This document shows, piece after piece, positions 48,524 through 58,026 of a DNA stretch of 64,000 nt; within the stretch, counting starts at the first letter, position 1, and every line of letters starts with the position of its first letter. The position numbers were made by a program, and so were the translations under genes. The stretch lies in contig NZ_NNRJ01000051.1 of the NCBI RefSeq assembly GCF_002252445.1, forward strand, positions 186,001 through 250,000, given 5' to 3'. The DNA is from Brucella thiophenivorans (lineage in GTDB: Bacteria > Pseudomonadota > Alphaproteobacteria > Rhizobiales > Rhizobiaceae). Under the pieces are notes generated by a model, which saw only the letters and a program-made list of their open reading frames with translations, made no database searches and was not told the origin of the DNA.

Positions 48524-50002
48524 TTATTCAGCCCAATAGGCCTGTGTCAGATCGTCAGCCGGGATCGGCATGTTCTTCCAAAGACCTTTGATGTTCTTGT
48601 TCCACACACCGATTTTTGGCAGTGCATAGAGGAAGATATTGGGCTCATCAGCAGCAAGCTTTTCCTGCAACTTCTTGACGAGTTCGAGTTGTTCCTCATC
48701 GCTACCAGCTTCGGCATAGGCTTTGTAAAGGGCCTTATATTCCGGGCTGTTATAGTTGAAGTAGTATTTATCACGCGCATAAATATCGAGATCGCGCGGT
48801 TCGGTATGCGCGATGATCGTTGCATCGAAATCCGAGCGCTTGAACACCTGATCGAGCCATTGCGCAAATTCCATCGGCACGAGATTGACCTGAATGCCGA
48901 CTTCCGAAAGCATGGCCGCAATGATTTCGCCGCCACGACGCGCATAGGCTGGCGGTGGAAGCGTGATGGTGATTTGCGTGCCAGCCGGAACGCCTGCCTC
49001 TTCCAGCAATTGCTTTGCCTTGGCCGGATCATAAGGATAGGTTTCCGAGAGATCGACATAGCCCGGATCGACCGGCGCATAATGCGAACCAATCGGCGAA
49101 CCAAAGCCCGAATACGTGCCTTCAATCAGGCCCTTGCTGTCAATGGCGTGGGCCAGTGCTTGACGCACCTTCACATTGTCAAACGGCGCTTTGGCATTGT
49201 TGAGCGAAAGCAGAACCTTGCCAGCCGTATCACCCACTTCGACATGAAGCTTGTCGTCGCTTTCAAAGCGGCTGATCAGCTCGGGTGCCTGAAACATCGG
49301 GAACACATCAATATCGCCAGCAAGAATAGCTGCTGCGGCTGCTGACGGATCGCTGATGAAACGGAACGTAACGGCTGAAAGCTTCGCAGGCTCACCCCAA
49401 TAATCGGGATTGCGTTCAAGCTCAACGCGGTCACCCTGTACCCAGCGCTTGAACTTGAAAGGACCTGTGCCAACCGGCTTGGTCTTGTTATCTGCCGCAG
49501 AATTTGGAGCGATCATCACCGCATCACCCCACCCCATATTAAACAGGAAGTTGGAACTTGGGCGCTTCAGCGTGACAACCGCGGTCGCTGGATCAGGACA
49601 TTCCGTGCTGGCGATGGGTTCAAAAAGGCCTTTTTGCGCGTTGGTGGAATCGGGAGCCACTGCACGCTCATAGGAGAACTTAACAACCGAGCAATCGAAT
49701 GGCGTTCCATCATGGAACTTTACGCCCTCGCGCAACTTGAACGTATAGGTTTTCTTGTCGTCGGAGAGCGTCCAGCTTTCAGCCAATTGCGGCTTTACCG
49801 TGCCATCTTCGACAATCCGAACCAGACCTTCATAAAGGTTGGCATAGGTAACCTGCCTGATACCGGCAGCAGCATTGGCCGTCGGATCAAGGCCGGGCGG
49901 CTCCAGCACTTCTCCAACCACCATTGTGTCTTTTGCAAAGGCACCGTTGATTGATGCCAGCATCGTGGCTGTTATCAGCCCGGCTTTCAGCAGATTACCC
50001 AT
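48524..50002 (-). CDS. Peptide/nickel-family ABC substrate-binding protein
   Basis: A 492-aa periplasmic SBP of family 5. Signal peptide LLKAGLITATMLASINGAFA, then KDTMVVGEVLEPPGLDPTAN. The mature protein has LAESWTLSDDKKTYTFKLRE and NVKVRQALAHAIDSKGLIEG, both family markers. GGGGAG precedes the ATG. The lobes are of dipeptide-binding size; the cargo is not predictable from sequence, and the operon suggests a small amide. Confidence 0.9.
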   Translation of the reverse strand: MGNLLKAGLITATMLASINGAFAKDTMVVGEVLEPPGLDPTANAAAGIRQVTYANLYEGLVRIVEDGTVKPQLAESWTLSDDKKTYTFKLREGVKFHDGTPFDCSVVKFSYERAVAPDSTNAQKGLFEPIASTECPDPATAVVTLKRPSSNFLFNMGWGDAVMIAPNSAADNKTKPVGTGPFKFKRWVQGDRVELERNPDYWGEPAKLSAVTFRFISDPSAAAAAILAGDIDVFPMFQAPELISRFESDDKLHVEVGDTAGKVLLSLNNAKAPFDNVKVRQALAHAIDSKGLIEGTYSGFGSPIGSHYAPVDPGYVDLSETYPYDPAKAKQLLEEAGVPAGTQITITLPPPAYARRGGEIIAAMLSEVGIQVNLVPMEFAQWLDQVFKRSDFDATIIAHTEPRDLDIYARDKYYFNYNSPEYKALYKAYAEAGSDEEQLELVKKLQEKLAADEPNIFLYALPKIGVWNKNIKGLWKNMPIPADDLTQAYWAE

Positions 50003-50023
50003 AACTCCCCTTTTCTTTAATTA

Positions 50024-50770
50024 TTAAATTGAACGTCCGCCATCCACGTCGAGCGCAACACCTGTAATCATAGAGGCTTGAGGCGAGCAAAGGAAAGCCG
50101 CAGCTTCAGCCAGATCGTCAGGTTTCAACAAGCGGCCCATCGGAATGGAATCGCGAAATTTTTTGCGGATTTCTTCGCTGTCTTCGCCCATAAAAGTAGT
50201 GAGAAGCGGGGTTTCACCAGCTACCGGATTAAGCGCAACAACGCGAATTTTTGCTGGTGCAAGCTCGATTGCGAGCGCCTTGGTAGCCGATACGACCCAG
50301 CCCTTGGTCGCATTATACCAGGCGAGGTTAGGACGCGGACGACCGGCACCAGTCGAAGCAACATTGAGAATCACACCCTCACCATTGGCCTTGAAATGTG
50401 GAATCAGCTTGCGCGTCATAAGATAAATACCGCGCACATTGACACCGAGAATCCGATCAAATTCGTCTGGCTCGACCAGTTCCGCACTTTGTGGCTTGTG
50501 ACCGATGCCGGCATTGTTGATCAGAATATCGACCTTGCCAAATTTCGAGATTGCTGCATCCACAGCAGCATTAACGTCAGCTTCCTTGGAAATATCGACA
50601 GCAACAGCAAGTGCTGCATCGCCGATTTCACCTGCTACACGCTCGGCACCCGCCTTGTCGCGGTCCACGATGACGACCTTCGCGCCGTCTCTAGCAAAGC
50701 GTTTCGCCATGCCTTCGCCAAATCCCGAACCTGCTCCCGTAATGAGCGCGACCTTACCTTCAAGCGACAC
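50024..50770 (-). CDS. SDR family NAD(P)-dependent alcohol dehydrogenase/reductase
   Basis: A 248-aa classical short-chain dehydrogenase. Cofactor site TGAGSGFGEG (residues 11-20), NNAG at 85-88, catalytic Ser139, Tyr152 and Lys156 (YNATK). Asp36-Arg37 after the second strand (VDRDKA) favours NAD(H). It lies between the aldehyde dehydrogenase and the binding protein genes, so it probably oxidises an alcohol to the aldehyde used by its neighbour. Confidence 0.9.
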   Translation of the reverse strand: MSLEGKVALITGAGSGFGEGMAKRFARDGAKVVIVDRDKAGAERVAGEIGDAALAVAVDISKEADVNAAVDAAISKFGKVDILINNAGIGHKPQSAELVEPDEFDRILGVNVRGIYLMTRKLIPHFKANGEGVILNVASTGAGRPRPNLAWYNATKGWVVSATKALAIELAPAKIRVVALNPVAGETPLLTTFMGEDSEEIRKKFRDSIPMGRLLKPDDLAEAAAFLCSPQASMITGVALDVDGGRSI

Positions 50771-50792
50771 TGTTATTCTCCCAGTATTGTAT

Positions 50793-52265
50793 TTATCCGT
50801 GATACACGGAAATCGTTTTCAGCGAGGCAAAGCCATAAAGCGCCTCAAAACCCTTTTCGCGGCCATGACCAGACTTCTTCACGCCGCCAAATGGCAGTTC
50901 GATTCCGCCTCCAGCACCATAATTATTGATGAACACCTGACCAGAATGGATGGCGCGCGCCAGACGGAACTGGCGTCCACCATCATTGGTCCAGATGCCG
51001 CAAACAAGGCCAAAGGACGTGCCGTTGGCAATCGCGATAGCTTCTTCTTCGGTGTCAAAAGGCAGGATAATCTGCACCGGGCCGAAGATTTCTTCCTGCG
51101 CAAGACGATGATCGGCAGGCACATCGCGGATCAATGTCGGGAGCACATAGGCTCCACTTTCTGGCGCGTCTGCCAAAAGCTCACCCTGAGCGGCAATTGC
51201 CAGACCATCCTGCTTTGCAAGATCGAGATAGCTCTCGACAATTGCTTTCTGACGTTGCGAGACGACCGGGCCGACAGAAGGATTTGCACCTGCGGGGCCG
51301 ACTTTCAAGGCGCGATAACGTTCGCTCATACGTGCAATGACATCTTCATAGATGCTGCGTTCAACCAGAATACGCGACGAAGCGGAACAGGTCTGGCCCG
51401 CATTCTGAATGCCGGCATTGACAAGGAACGGCACGGCGCGATCAATATCCGCATCAGCAAAGACGATCTGCGGCGACTTACCGCCAAGTTCCAGCGTTAC
51501 AGGAATAGTGTTTTTCGCCGCTGCGGCCTGTATTGCCTCGCCGGTGCGAACCGAACCGGTAAACGAAATGTGGTTGACGTCTGGATGCTCGGATAGCGCT
51601 GCACCCGCTTCTGCGCCAAGCCCGGTTACAACATTCAAAGCGCCTTTTGGCAGCCCGGCTTTTTCCGCAATTTTTGCAAACTCAAGAATGGTCAGACATG
51701 CTTCTTCGGCTGGTTTCACCACCGCCGCATTGCCCATGGCAAGCGCTGCACCAAGGCTGCGCCCCAAAATCTGCATTGGATAGTTCCACGGGATAATGTG
51801 TCCGGTCACACCATGTGGCTCGTAGATGCTCAGAACAGTAAAGCCATTCTGATAAGGCAGCGTGTCACCATGCACCTTATCGGCGGATGCGCCGTAAAAC
51901 TCCAGATAGCGCGCAAGTGCCACCACGTCGGCGCGTGCCTGCGTCACCGGCTTACCAACATCTTTTGATTCGAGATCAGTCAGAAGATCAATGTTTTTTA
52001 ACACTTCCTCGGAAATGCGATGCAGAACCCGGCCACGTTCAGTGGCCGTGAGCTTGCCCCAATCGCCGGAGCGGGCCGCGCGCGCTGAAGCGACAGCCAG
52101 ATCAACATCGGCTTTTGTACCGCGTGCAATCAGCGCCAGATCACTACCATCAGAAGGGTTTTTGAGCGTAATAAGCTCGCCGCCAACTGCGTCCTGCCAT
52201 TGAGCCGCGATAAAATTTCCATAGCGCAAAAGTTCTGCTTGGCCGGTTGTGTTGTTATGCTTCAT
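50793..52265 (-). CDS. NAD(P)-dependent aldehyde dehydrogenase
   Basis: A 490-aa aldehyde dehydrogenase. Catalytic Glu in VTLELGGKSPQIV and Cys in NAGQTCSASSRILV; cofactor loop FTGSVRTGEAIQ; C-terminal INNYGAGGGIELPFGGVKKS typical of betaine or gamma-aminobutyraldehyde-type enzymes. ATG 52265 is chosen because GGGAGA lies six bases upstream; it overlaps the end of the GntR gene by 11 bases, so the two are coupled. The true aldehyde is unknown. Confidence 0.9.
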   Translation of the reverse strand: MKHNNTTGQAELLRYGNFIAAQWQDAVGGELITLKNPSDGSDLALIARGTKADVDLAVASARAARSGDWGKLTATERGRVLHRISEEVLKNIDLLTDLESKDVGKPVTQARADVVALARYLEFYGASADKVHGDTLPYQNGFTVLSIYEPHGVTGHIIPWNYPMQILGRSLGAALAMGNAAVVKPAEEACLTILEFAKIAEKAGLPKGALNVVTGLGAEAGAALSEHPDVNHISFTGSVRTGEAIQAAAAKNTIPVTLELGGKSPQIVFADADIDRAVPFLVNAGIQNAGQTCSASSRILVERSIYEDVIARMSERYRALKVGPAGANPSVGPVVSQRQKAIVESYLDLAKQDGLAIAAQGELLADAPESGAYVLPTLIRDVPADHRLAQEEIFGPVQIILPFDTEEEAIAIANGTSFGLVCGIWTNDGGRQFRLARAIHSGQVFINNYGAGGGIELPFGGVKKSGHGREKGFEALYGFASLKTISVYHG

Positions 52266-52935
52266 TTTCATTCTCCCGCAGAGGTCTTTCAGCCTCCAGT
52301 CTCGCCGTAGTTGCGCGGATATGCGCCCGCGCCAGCTGTTCGGCTTCTTCGCCATTGCGCGCGGCAATGGCCTCAACAATTGCGCCATGTTCGCGGATCG
52401 CATCCCGCGCCCGGTCTACCGAAAGCGAAAAGGACGGTGCAAAAACCTGCGATGTCATACGCAGAACCGGCACGAAGGCGATCAGCGAGGCGTTACCCGC
52501 CGCATTCATCACCGCCATATGAAAATCGACATTGGATTGCGTGTAGGCTTTCGGGTCCCACGGATCGACGACTGCCCCCTGACTAGCAACAAACGTGCGA
52601 AGCTTGGCAATATCGGCATCCGTTGCCCGTTCAGCAGCAAAACGCGCCGCAACACCATCAAGTGCTTCACGCACGGCATAGGCATCAATGAGACGGGTGA
52701 GATCAGCAGAGGCCACACGAACGCCCCTGCCTGGTAAATGAATGACCAGTCCGTCGCGTTCAAGAACACGCAGGGCTTCGCGCAGCGGCGTGCGGCTGAT
52801 ACCAAATTCAGCAGCCATATGTTCCTGACGAAGAATAGCACCAGGCGCATAAACGCCCGCATAAATTCGCTCGCGAAGTGCTTCTGCAACTTCGTCCAGC
52901 AAACGGGTCTGACTACGCCACTCAAAAGCCGCCAA
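52255..52935 (-). CDS. GntR-family (FCD-type) regulator of the amide operon
   Basis: A 226-aa regulator with an N-terminal winged helix (about residues 10-70: VAEALRERIYAGVYAPGAIL, then ISRTPLREALRVLERDGLV) and an FCD ligand domain with metal-binding candidates (YAVREALDGVAARFAA, FHMAVMNAAGN). TTG 52935 is chosen because GGGAGG lies eight bases upstream; an ATG at 52980 adds 15 residues with no homology. First gene of the operon and probably its substrate-responsive repressor. Confidence 0.85.
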   Translation of the reverse strand: MAAFEWRSQTRLLDEVAEALRERIYAGVYAPGAILRQEHMAAEFGISRTPLREALRVLERDGLVIHLPGRGVRVASADLTRLIDAYAVREALDGVAARFAAERATDADIAKLRTFVASQGAVVDPWDPKAYTQSNVDFHMAVMNAAGNASLIAFVPVLRMTSQVFAPSFSLSVDRARDAIREHGAIVEAIAARNGEEAEQLARAHIRATTARLEAERPLRENENEA

Positions 52936-53051
52936 TAGAAAAGCCTCCCAACTTTTCTGGACACAATATCCTGGATACAAAATCAGTCAATGCAAAAACG
53001 GCTATGTCCCCTGATAGGATTTCAGCAGATCAGAAAAATGAGAACTGGGAT

Positions 53052-53903
53052 TTATTCGCTCACGATTTCCCGGAGCATCTCGACCAGTTGCCTGATTTGG
53101 TCTGGGCTACTTTCCATATGCTGGATAACAATCTCCATCGGATCAACAGTCGGCAAACCGGCACTCGCAGGTACGATTCTATGTGCGGGTTGCGCCACGC
53201 GCGTTGGCAACAGGCTTACGCCCAGCCCTTCCGCAACCGCACTTTGAACGCTTGCAAGACTGGAGCTCGTGAAAACAACGCGCCATGGCCTGCCGATATG
53301 GTCGAGCGATTCCATCATGTCGCTGCGATAAAGCCCATTTGGCGGGAAAGCGACAAGCGGCAAAGGGTCGGTATCTGAAACCGGATATTCCGCACTTTCC
53401 AGCCATGATAAAGGTTCAGGCCAATGTGCCGTGCCAACTGTTTCTCCGCGTTTCTGTTTGATCATCACGAGATCAAACTCGCCGGTTTCAAATCCTTTTT
53501 GCAACTCGCGACTTAGGCCACTTGTTACCTCAAGCTTTATATTAGGATGGCCGCGCAGAAAGGCCGCAAGCGCTGGCGTGACCAGTTTAGCCGCAAAATC
53601 TTCTGCAAGACCAAGCCGAAATATCGCAGTCAAAGCGTTGCCGGTTATGGCTGCTGCAGCTTCATCGTGGAGATGAAGCATACGACGTGCATAACCAAGC
53701 AGTTTCTCACCCGCATCGGTTGGCCGCACATCATTTCGCGCACGCTCCAGCAGAGATTGCCCAGCCGCTTCTTCTAAGCGCAAAATTTTCTGGCTTATGG
53801 TTGATTGTGTCGAATGCAATTGTTGGGCCGCAGCGGTGAAGCTGCGACTGTCTATAACAGCAACAAAGGCACGCAAGAGATCGAGGCTGAATGCATTATT
53901 CAT
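53052..53903 (-). CDS. LysR-family transcriptional regulator
   Basis: A 283-aa LTTR: N-terminal helix-turn-helix (residues 5-65, LDLLRAFVAVIDSRSFTAAA, then QSTISQKILRLEEAAGQ) and a C-terminal effector domain. It diverges from the ankyrin/deaminase/MFS operon across 84 bp and should control it. A T-N11-A inverted repeat at 53898-53912 overlaps its own start codon, which suggests autorepression. Confidence 0.9.
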   Translation of the reverse strand: MNNAFSLDLLRAFVAVIDSRSFTAAAQQLHSTQSTISQKILRLEEAAGQSLLERARNDVRPTDAGEKLLGYARRMLHLHDEAAAAITGNALTAIFRLGLAEDFAAKLVTPALAAFLRGHPNIKLEVTSGLSRELQKGFETGEFDLVMIKQKRGETVGTAHWPEPLSWLESAEYPVSDTDPLPLVAFPPNGLYRSDMMESLDHIGRPWRVVFTSSSLASVQSAVAEGLGVSLLPTRVAQPAHRIVPASAGLPTVDPMEIVIQHMESSPDQIRQLVEMLREIVSE

Positions 53904-53912
53904 TTATTGAAT
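53898..53912. promoter_or_regulatory. LysR-type box between the regulator and the ankyrin operon
   Basis: ATTCA-N5-TGAAT, a T-N11-A inverted repeat, overlapping the LysR start codon. Confidence 0.45.
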
Positions 53913-53987
53913 GAATACCAGTTGAACATTTAATTTTTAAATATGACTTATCGTGATTATTTTAGCAATAAGTAAGGAGCACAGCCG

Positions 53988-54677
53988 ATGCGTAAAACAC
54001 TCTTCAGCTTGAGTACCTTAGCATTGATTGCAGGGACGATAGTCATGACCGAACCAACATTGTCTGAAAATAACGCCGTAGCACAAGCGAAAACAACGCT
54101 TATCGAAGCCGCCTCCGTCGGCGATCTCGGTGCCGTCAAACAGGCTATCAAGGTAGGTGCCGATCTTGAAATCCGTGGAAAGAGGGGCGAAACAGCGCTT
54201 CTTGTAGCCACGCACGCCAATCATGTCGATGTTGCGCGTGCGCTTATAGAAGCCGGTGCCGATGTGAACGCCAAGGATTCCATCAACGATAGTCCCTATC
54301 TTTATGCAGGCGCGCGAGGACATCTTGAAATACTCAAACTCACCCTTTCCCATGGTGCGGATCTCAAAAGTACCAATCGCTATGGCGGCACCGCAATAAT
54401 TCCCGCCTCTGAACGTGGACATGTTGAAACAGTTAAAACGTTGATTGAAGCAGGCACAGATGTCGATCACGTCAATAATCTCGGCTGGACCGCTTTGCTG
54501 GAAGCGATCATTCTTGGTGATGGCGGGCAACGCCACATCGATATTGTGAAACTGCTGATTGATGGCGGCGCAGACGTTAATCTGGCCGATAAAGACGGCG
54601 TTACGCCTTTACAACATGCCCGCCAGCGGGGTTTTAAGCCCATGGTAGCAATGCTTGAAAAGGCAGGTGGAAAATGA
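53988..54677 (+). CDS. Exported ankyrin-repeat protein
   Basis: A 229-aa protein with a signal peptide (LFSLSTLALIAGTIVMTEPT) followed by five to six ankyrin repeats (about residues 35-225; e.g. GETALLVATHANHVDVARAL, then EAGADVNAKDS). Repeat consensus residues are well kept, so it should fold as a periplasmic binding scaffold. AAGGAG precedes the ATG. Its stop overlaps the deaminase start by four bases, an odd coupling of a secreted protein with a cytosolic enzyme. Confidence 0.87.
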   Translation: MRKTLFSLSTLALIAGTIVMTEPTLSENNAVAQAKTTLIEAASVGDLGAVKQAIKVGADLEIRGKRGETALLVATHANHVDVARALIEAGADVNAKDSINDSPYLYAGARGHLEILKLTLSHGADLKSTNRYGGTAIIPASERGHVETVKTLIEAGTDVDHVNNLGWTALLEAIILGDGGQRHIDIVKLLIDGGADVNLADKDGVTPLQHARQRGFKPMVAMLEKAGGK

Positions 54678-55135
54678 ATAAAGATCAGGAGTTTTTGCAA
54701 AAGGCGATCGCTCTTGCTTATGACAATGTCGAACTGGGCGGTCGCCCCTTCGGTGCTGTTGTCGTAAAAGACGACAAGATCATCGCGATCGGTGTCAATC
54801 GCATGCAAGCCGATTGCGATCCAACTGCACATGCAGAACTTCTAGCATTGCGTGCTGCAGGAAAGGTTTTGCAGTCGCCACGACTGGATGATTGCAGCGT
54901 ATATGCAAGCGGACAGCCCTGTCCCATGTGTTTTGCTGCAATGCGGATGTCTGGCGTCAATAAAATCATATTTGCTTATTCCAATGATGAAGCCGAACCG
55001 TTTGACCTTTCGACAGCGAAAATCGCTTGTGAACTAGTCAAACCCATAGGCGAACAGACTGGTATCCGCTTTGAACATTATTCGCCCGACGACAATGCGG
55101 CGCTTTATCGGCGCTGGCAGGAAAAGCAGAAATAG
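54674..55135 (+). CDS. Nucleoside deaminase (CMP/dCMP-type zinc deaminase)
   Basis: A 153-aa deaminase of the guanine/tRNA-adenosine fold. Zinc site His53, Cys83 and Cys86 with catalytic Glu55 (TAHAEL, PCPMC). The C-terminal FDLSTAKIACELVKP region resembles guanine deaminase GuaD rather than TadA, but the base is not certain. Middle gene of the operon; stop codon directly abuts the MFS start. Confidence 0.87.
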   Translation: MNKDQEFLQKAIALAYDNVELGGRPFGAVVVKDDKIIAIGVNRMQADCDPTAHAELLALRAAGKVLQSPRLDDCSVYASGQPCPMCFAAMRMSGVNKIIFAYSNDEAEPFDLSTAKIACELVKPIGEQTGIRFEHYSPDDNAALYRRWQEKQK

Positions 55136-56374
55136 ATGACTGGCGTCATCATGCGCACAAAGCAAACCAGTGTCGGGACTAACGCAAGCCCTATTGCACT
55201 TATCGTTCTAGTCGTTCTGATTGGCCTCAATCTCAGGCCGTTTCTGACTGCGCCGGGACCAATACTTTCCGATATCGCTTCAGATACCGGCATGGGCTTT
55301 GGCGCACTGTCTTTGCTCACATTCCTGCCTATGCTGCTGATGGGGCTTGGTGCATTTATCGCGCCAAGCATTCAGTCAACCATCGGAACGCGTCGCAGCA
55401 TGTTCACAGCACTGAGCATCCTTGCGGCAGGCTCTGCTCTGCGTGGTTTTGTGCCGGATGGGTTTTCTCTGGTTCTTACCGCTGTCATGTGTGGCGCGGG
55501 TGTTGCAATGATACAGGCACTGATGCCGGGCTTGATCAAAGCAAACTTTCCGGCAAGCATTGCGACGATTACAGGTCTTTACTCGGCGATGATCATGGGC
55601 GGCGGCGCACTCGGCGCTCGCCTGACGCCATGGCTTGCCGGTTCTGACCATAACTGGCGTTTCGCACTTGCAGTTCTTACAGTTCCAACAATACTGGCGC
55701 TCTTTACGGCGATCCCTATTCTTCGGGAAACCGAATCTTCCGGTTCAAAATCGGGTATAAGCGGAAAGCTTTTGCATCGTCGGCGCACTTGGGTGCTTAT
55801 GATCGCTTTCGGCCTCGTGAATGCAGGCTATTCCTCCATGGTGGCATGGCTGGCCCCCTACTATCAATCATTAGGAATGCCGGCATCAGCAACCGGAAAC
55901 CTAATCGCGGTTATGGCAATAGCGCAGGCGCTTGCAGCCTTTGGGCTTCCCTTGCTCGCTCGTCGCAATTTTGACCGTCGCCCGTGGCTCTTGCTCACAC
56001 TGGTAATGCAGGCCATAGGTTTTGCAGGTCTTGCCTTCATCCCCGAATTTTCACCGTTGTTCTGGTCTGCTATTTGTGGCGCTGGTCTTGGTGGCAGTTT
56101 TGCACTTGCCATGATTACATCGCTTGATCATCTGCAAAAACCGGAAGAAGCAGGCGCACTCGCCGCTATGATGCAGGGCGGTGGTTTTCTGATTGCGGCT
56201 CTCGGACCTATCGCTACCGCGTTCTTGCATAGTCTCACCGGCAGTTTCGCATCAGGCTGGATTCTGCATCTTGTTTTGGTTTTGAGCATTTGCCCGCTCT
56301 ATCTCAGCTTCAATCCTCGCCACTATGAGCGTGTGATGAACCTCAAATATCGGAACGAAAGCGGCACACAATAG
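55136..56374 (+). CDS. MFS transporter, CynX/NimT family
   Basis: A 412-aa, 12-helix permease. The start of helix 1 reads IGLNLRPFLTAPGPILSDI, the CynX/NimT hallmark (cyanate and 2-nitroimidazole transporters). ATG 55136 follows the deaminase stop with no gap; ATG 55151 is possible. Co-transcribed with the deaminase, it may move the substrate or the product (a nucleobase analogue or small nitrogen compound). Confidence 0.85.
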   Translation: MTGVIMRTKQTSVGTNASPIALIVLVVLIGLNLRPFLTAPGPILSDIASDTGMGFGALSLLTFLPMLLMGLGAFIAPSIQSTIGTRRSMFTALSILAAGSALRGFVPDGFSLVLTAVMCGAGVAMIQALMPGLIKANFPASIATITGLYSAMIMGGGALGARLTPWLAGSDHNWRFALAVLTVPTILALFTAIPILRETESSGSKSGISGKLLHRRRTWVLMIAFGLVNAGYSSMVAWLAPYYQSLGMPASATGNLIAVMAIAQALAAFGLPLLARRNFDRRPWLLLTLVMQAIGFAGLAFIPEFSPLFWSAICGAGLGGSFALAMITSLDHLQKPEEAGALAAMMQGGGFLIAALGPIATAFLHSLTGSFASGWILHLVLVLSICPLYLSFNPRHYERVMNLKYRNESGTQ

Positions 56375-56508
56375 CGTTACCAGCTGTTAAAACCAATGTT
56401 TCACCGGCAATTGTGAGCTAGATGACTTGCTGACCTTACCAATCAGGATAAGGTTGCAACAATTCGCCTTCAATTAAAGCGCGCCGGTTTGCGCGCTGCA
56501 CCCAATCA

Positions 56509-57900
56509 TTGGTCGATGAAATGAAGCATGAAATAGTCACCAAAGACGGGACATTCGTTGCACCGGATGGCCTCCCTAAGCCACGTATTTATTGGGCATG
56601 GGCAACCCTAATGGTGGGGCTTACGCTGGCGGTCATCGACGGCACCATTGCCAATGTCGCACTTCCCACAATTGCAGCCGATTTTTCGGCAGGACCAGCC
56701 GCTTCAATCTGGATCGTCAATGGCTATCAGCTCGCAATCGTTATAACGCTTCTGCCTCTGGCGGCATTGGGCGAAATTTACGGCTATCGCCGCATATATC
56801 TCTTAGGCGTATCCCTCTTCACACTTGCCTCTATCGCTTGCGTATTCTCTCGCTCTCTGGAGGCACTGACAATTGCGCGGGTCATTCAGGGCTTTGGCGC
56901 TGCTGGCCTCATGAGCGTCAACACCGCACTGCTGCGCTTTACAGTACCACAAGCCAAATTTGGCACGGCAATCGGCCTCAATGCACTATTCGTCGCTGTG
57001 TCATCCACAATCGGCCCGACGCTGGCAGGCGTTATTCTGCATTCACTAAGCTGGCCGTGGCTTTTCGTGATCAACATTCCGCTTGGCGTTCTGGCCGTTG
57101 CTATGGGCTTGAGAAGCCTGCCCGATAATGAGCGCTCTTCGCGGCGTTTCGATTATCTGAGTGCAATTCTCAGCGCGCTTACACTCGGACTGTTGGTAAC
57201 TGTAATCGATAGTGCGGGTGGTGGGCTTGATACAATCTGGCTGATATTGCAGGCCGTCGCTTGCGTTGGTGCGGCAACATGGCTGATCCGCCGCTCGCTG
57301 CGCACCACTGATCCGCTGCTGCCGCTTGATCTGCTGCGCATCCCGGTTTTTAGCCTATCCTTATGTACGTCCATCATGTCATTTCTGGCGCAGATGATGG
57401 CTTTCATCTCCCTGCCGTTTTTATTTCAAACCGTTTATGGGTTTAAGCCCATTGAGGTCGGTCTTTTGATGATGCCATGGCCAATTGCTTTGGCCATCGT
57501 TGCGCCTTTGTCGGGTAAATTCTCCGACAAATATTCACCTGCAAAGCTCGGTCTTATCGGGCTTGTTATCTTTGCAGCGGGACTTGCGCTGATTGGATTG
57601 TTGCCTGAACAGCCTACGGTACAGGACATCTGCTGGCGCATGGCAATTTGCGGTATCGGCTTTGGCTTTTTCCAGGCGCCCAACAACCGCATGATCATTA
57701 CATCTGCGCCACGTGCAAGGAGTGGTGCTGCCAGCGGCATGCTGGGAACGGCGAGGCTCATGGGCCAATCACTTGGTGCCGCCTTTATCGCGTTTCTTTT
57801 GGCACGCTGGGGCGTTACCAATATCCCCAGTATGCTGCTGGTCGCGGCTGGCTTCGCAGCATTTGCCTCCATCATTAGCATCTCTCGGCACAAGCGATAA
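56509..57900 (+). CDS. MFS transporter, DHA2 (14-helix) drug efflux type
   Basis: A 463-aa permease with about 14 helices. ATLMVGLTLAVIDGTIANVA and ARVIQGFGAAGLMSVNTALL match EmrB/QacA/SmvA-type multidrug pumps. No HlyD-like membrane-fusion gene is adjacent, so it may act alone. The start is TTG 56509 or ATG 56521; neither has a clear ribosome-binding site. Confidence 0.83.
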   Translation: MVDEMKHEIVTKDGTFVAPDGLPKPRIYWAWATLMVGLTLAVIDGTIANVALPTIAADFSAGPAASIWIVNGYQLAIVITLLPLAALGEIYGYRRIYLLGVSLFTLASIACVFSRSLEALTIARVIQGFGAAGLMSVNTALLRFTVPQAKFGTAIGLNALFVAVSSTIGPTLAGVILHSLSWPWLFVINIPLGVLAVAMGLRSLPDNERSSRRFDYLSAILSALTLGLLVTVIDSAGGGLDTIWLILQAVACVGAATWLIRRSLRTTDPLLPLDLLRIPVFSLSLCTSIMSFLAQMMAFISLPFLFQTVYGFKPIEVGLLMMPWPIALAIVAPLSGKFSDKYSPAKLGLIGLVIFAAGLALIGLLPEQPTVQDICWRMAICGIGFGFFQAPNNRMIITSAPRARSGAASGMLGTARLMGQSLGAAFIAFLLARWGVTNIPSMLLVAAGFAAFASIISISRHKR

Positions 57901-57951
57901 ATTAGCTTGTGAACCTTTGTAAATAACTTAGTCGAAACACAAAATTCCCTG

Positions 57952-57980
57952 TTGCAATCTCAAATGCGTTAGTCCATATA
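57952..57980 (+). promoter_or_regulatory. Candidate promoter of tRNA-Gly
   Basis: TTGCAA (57952-57957) and CATATA (57975-57980) with exactly 17 bp spacing; the tRNA starts 47 bp downstream. Confidence 0.5.
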
Positions 57981-58026
57981 GCGCTTGCCTAACGGAAACG
58001 ACCTCTCTCAGAGAAGGCTGGCGCGA

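Noticed and set aside
48413..49345. Plus-strand open frame of 310 codons over the binding-protein gene
   Set aside because: Antisense to a complete family-5 binding protein with signal peptide; no recognisable motif.
50505..51596. Plus-strand open frame of 363 codons over SDR and aldehyde dehydrogenase genes
   Set aside because: Spans two real genes on the other strand; low-complexity Ser/Ala content typical of an antisense frame.
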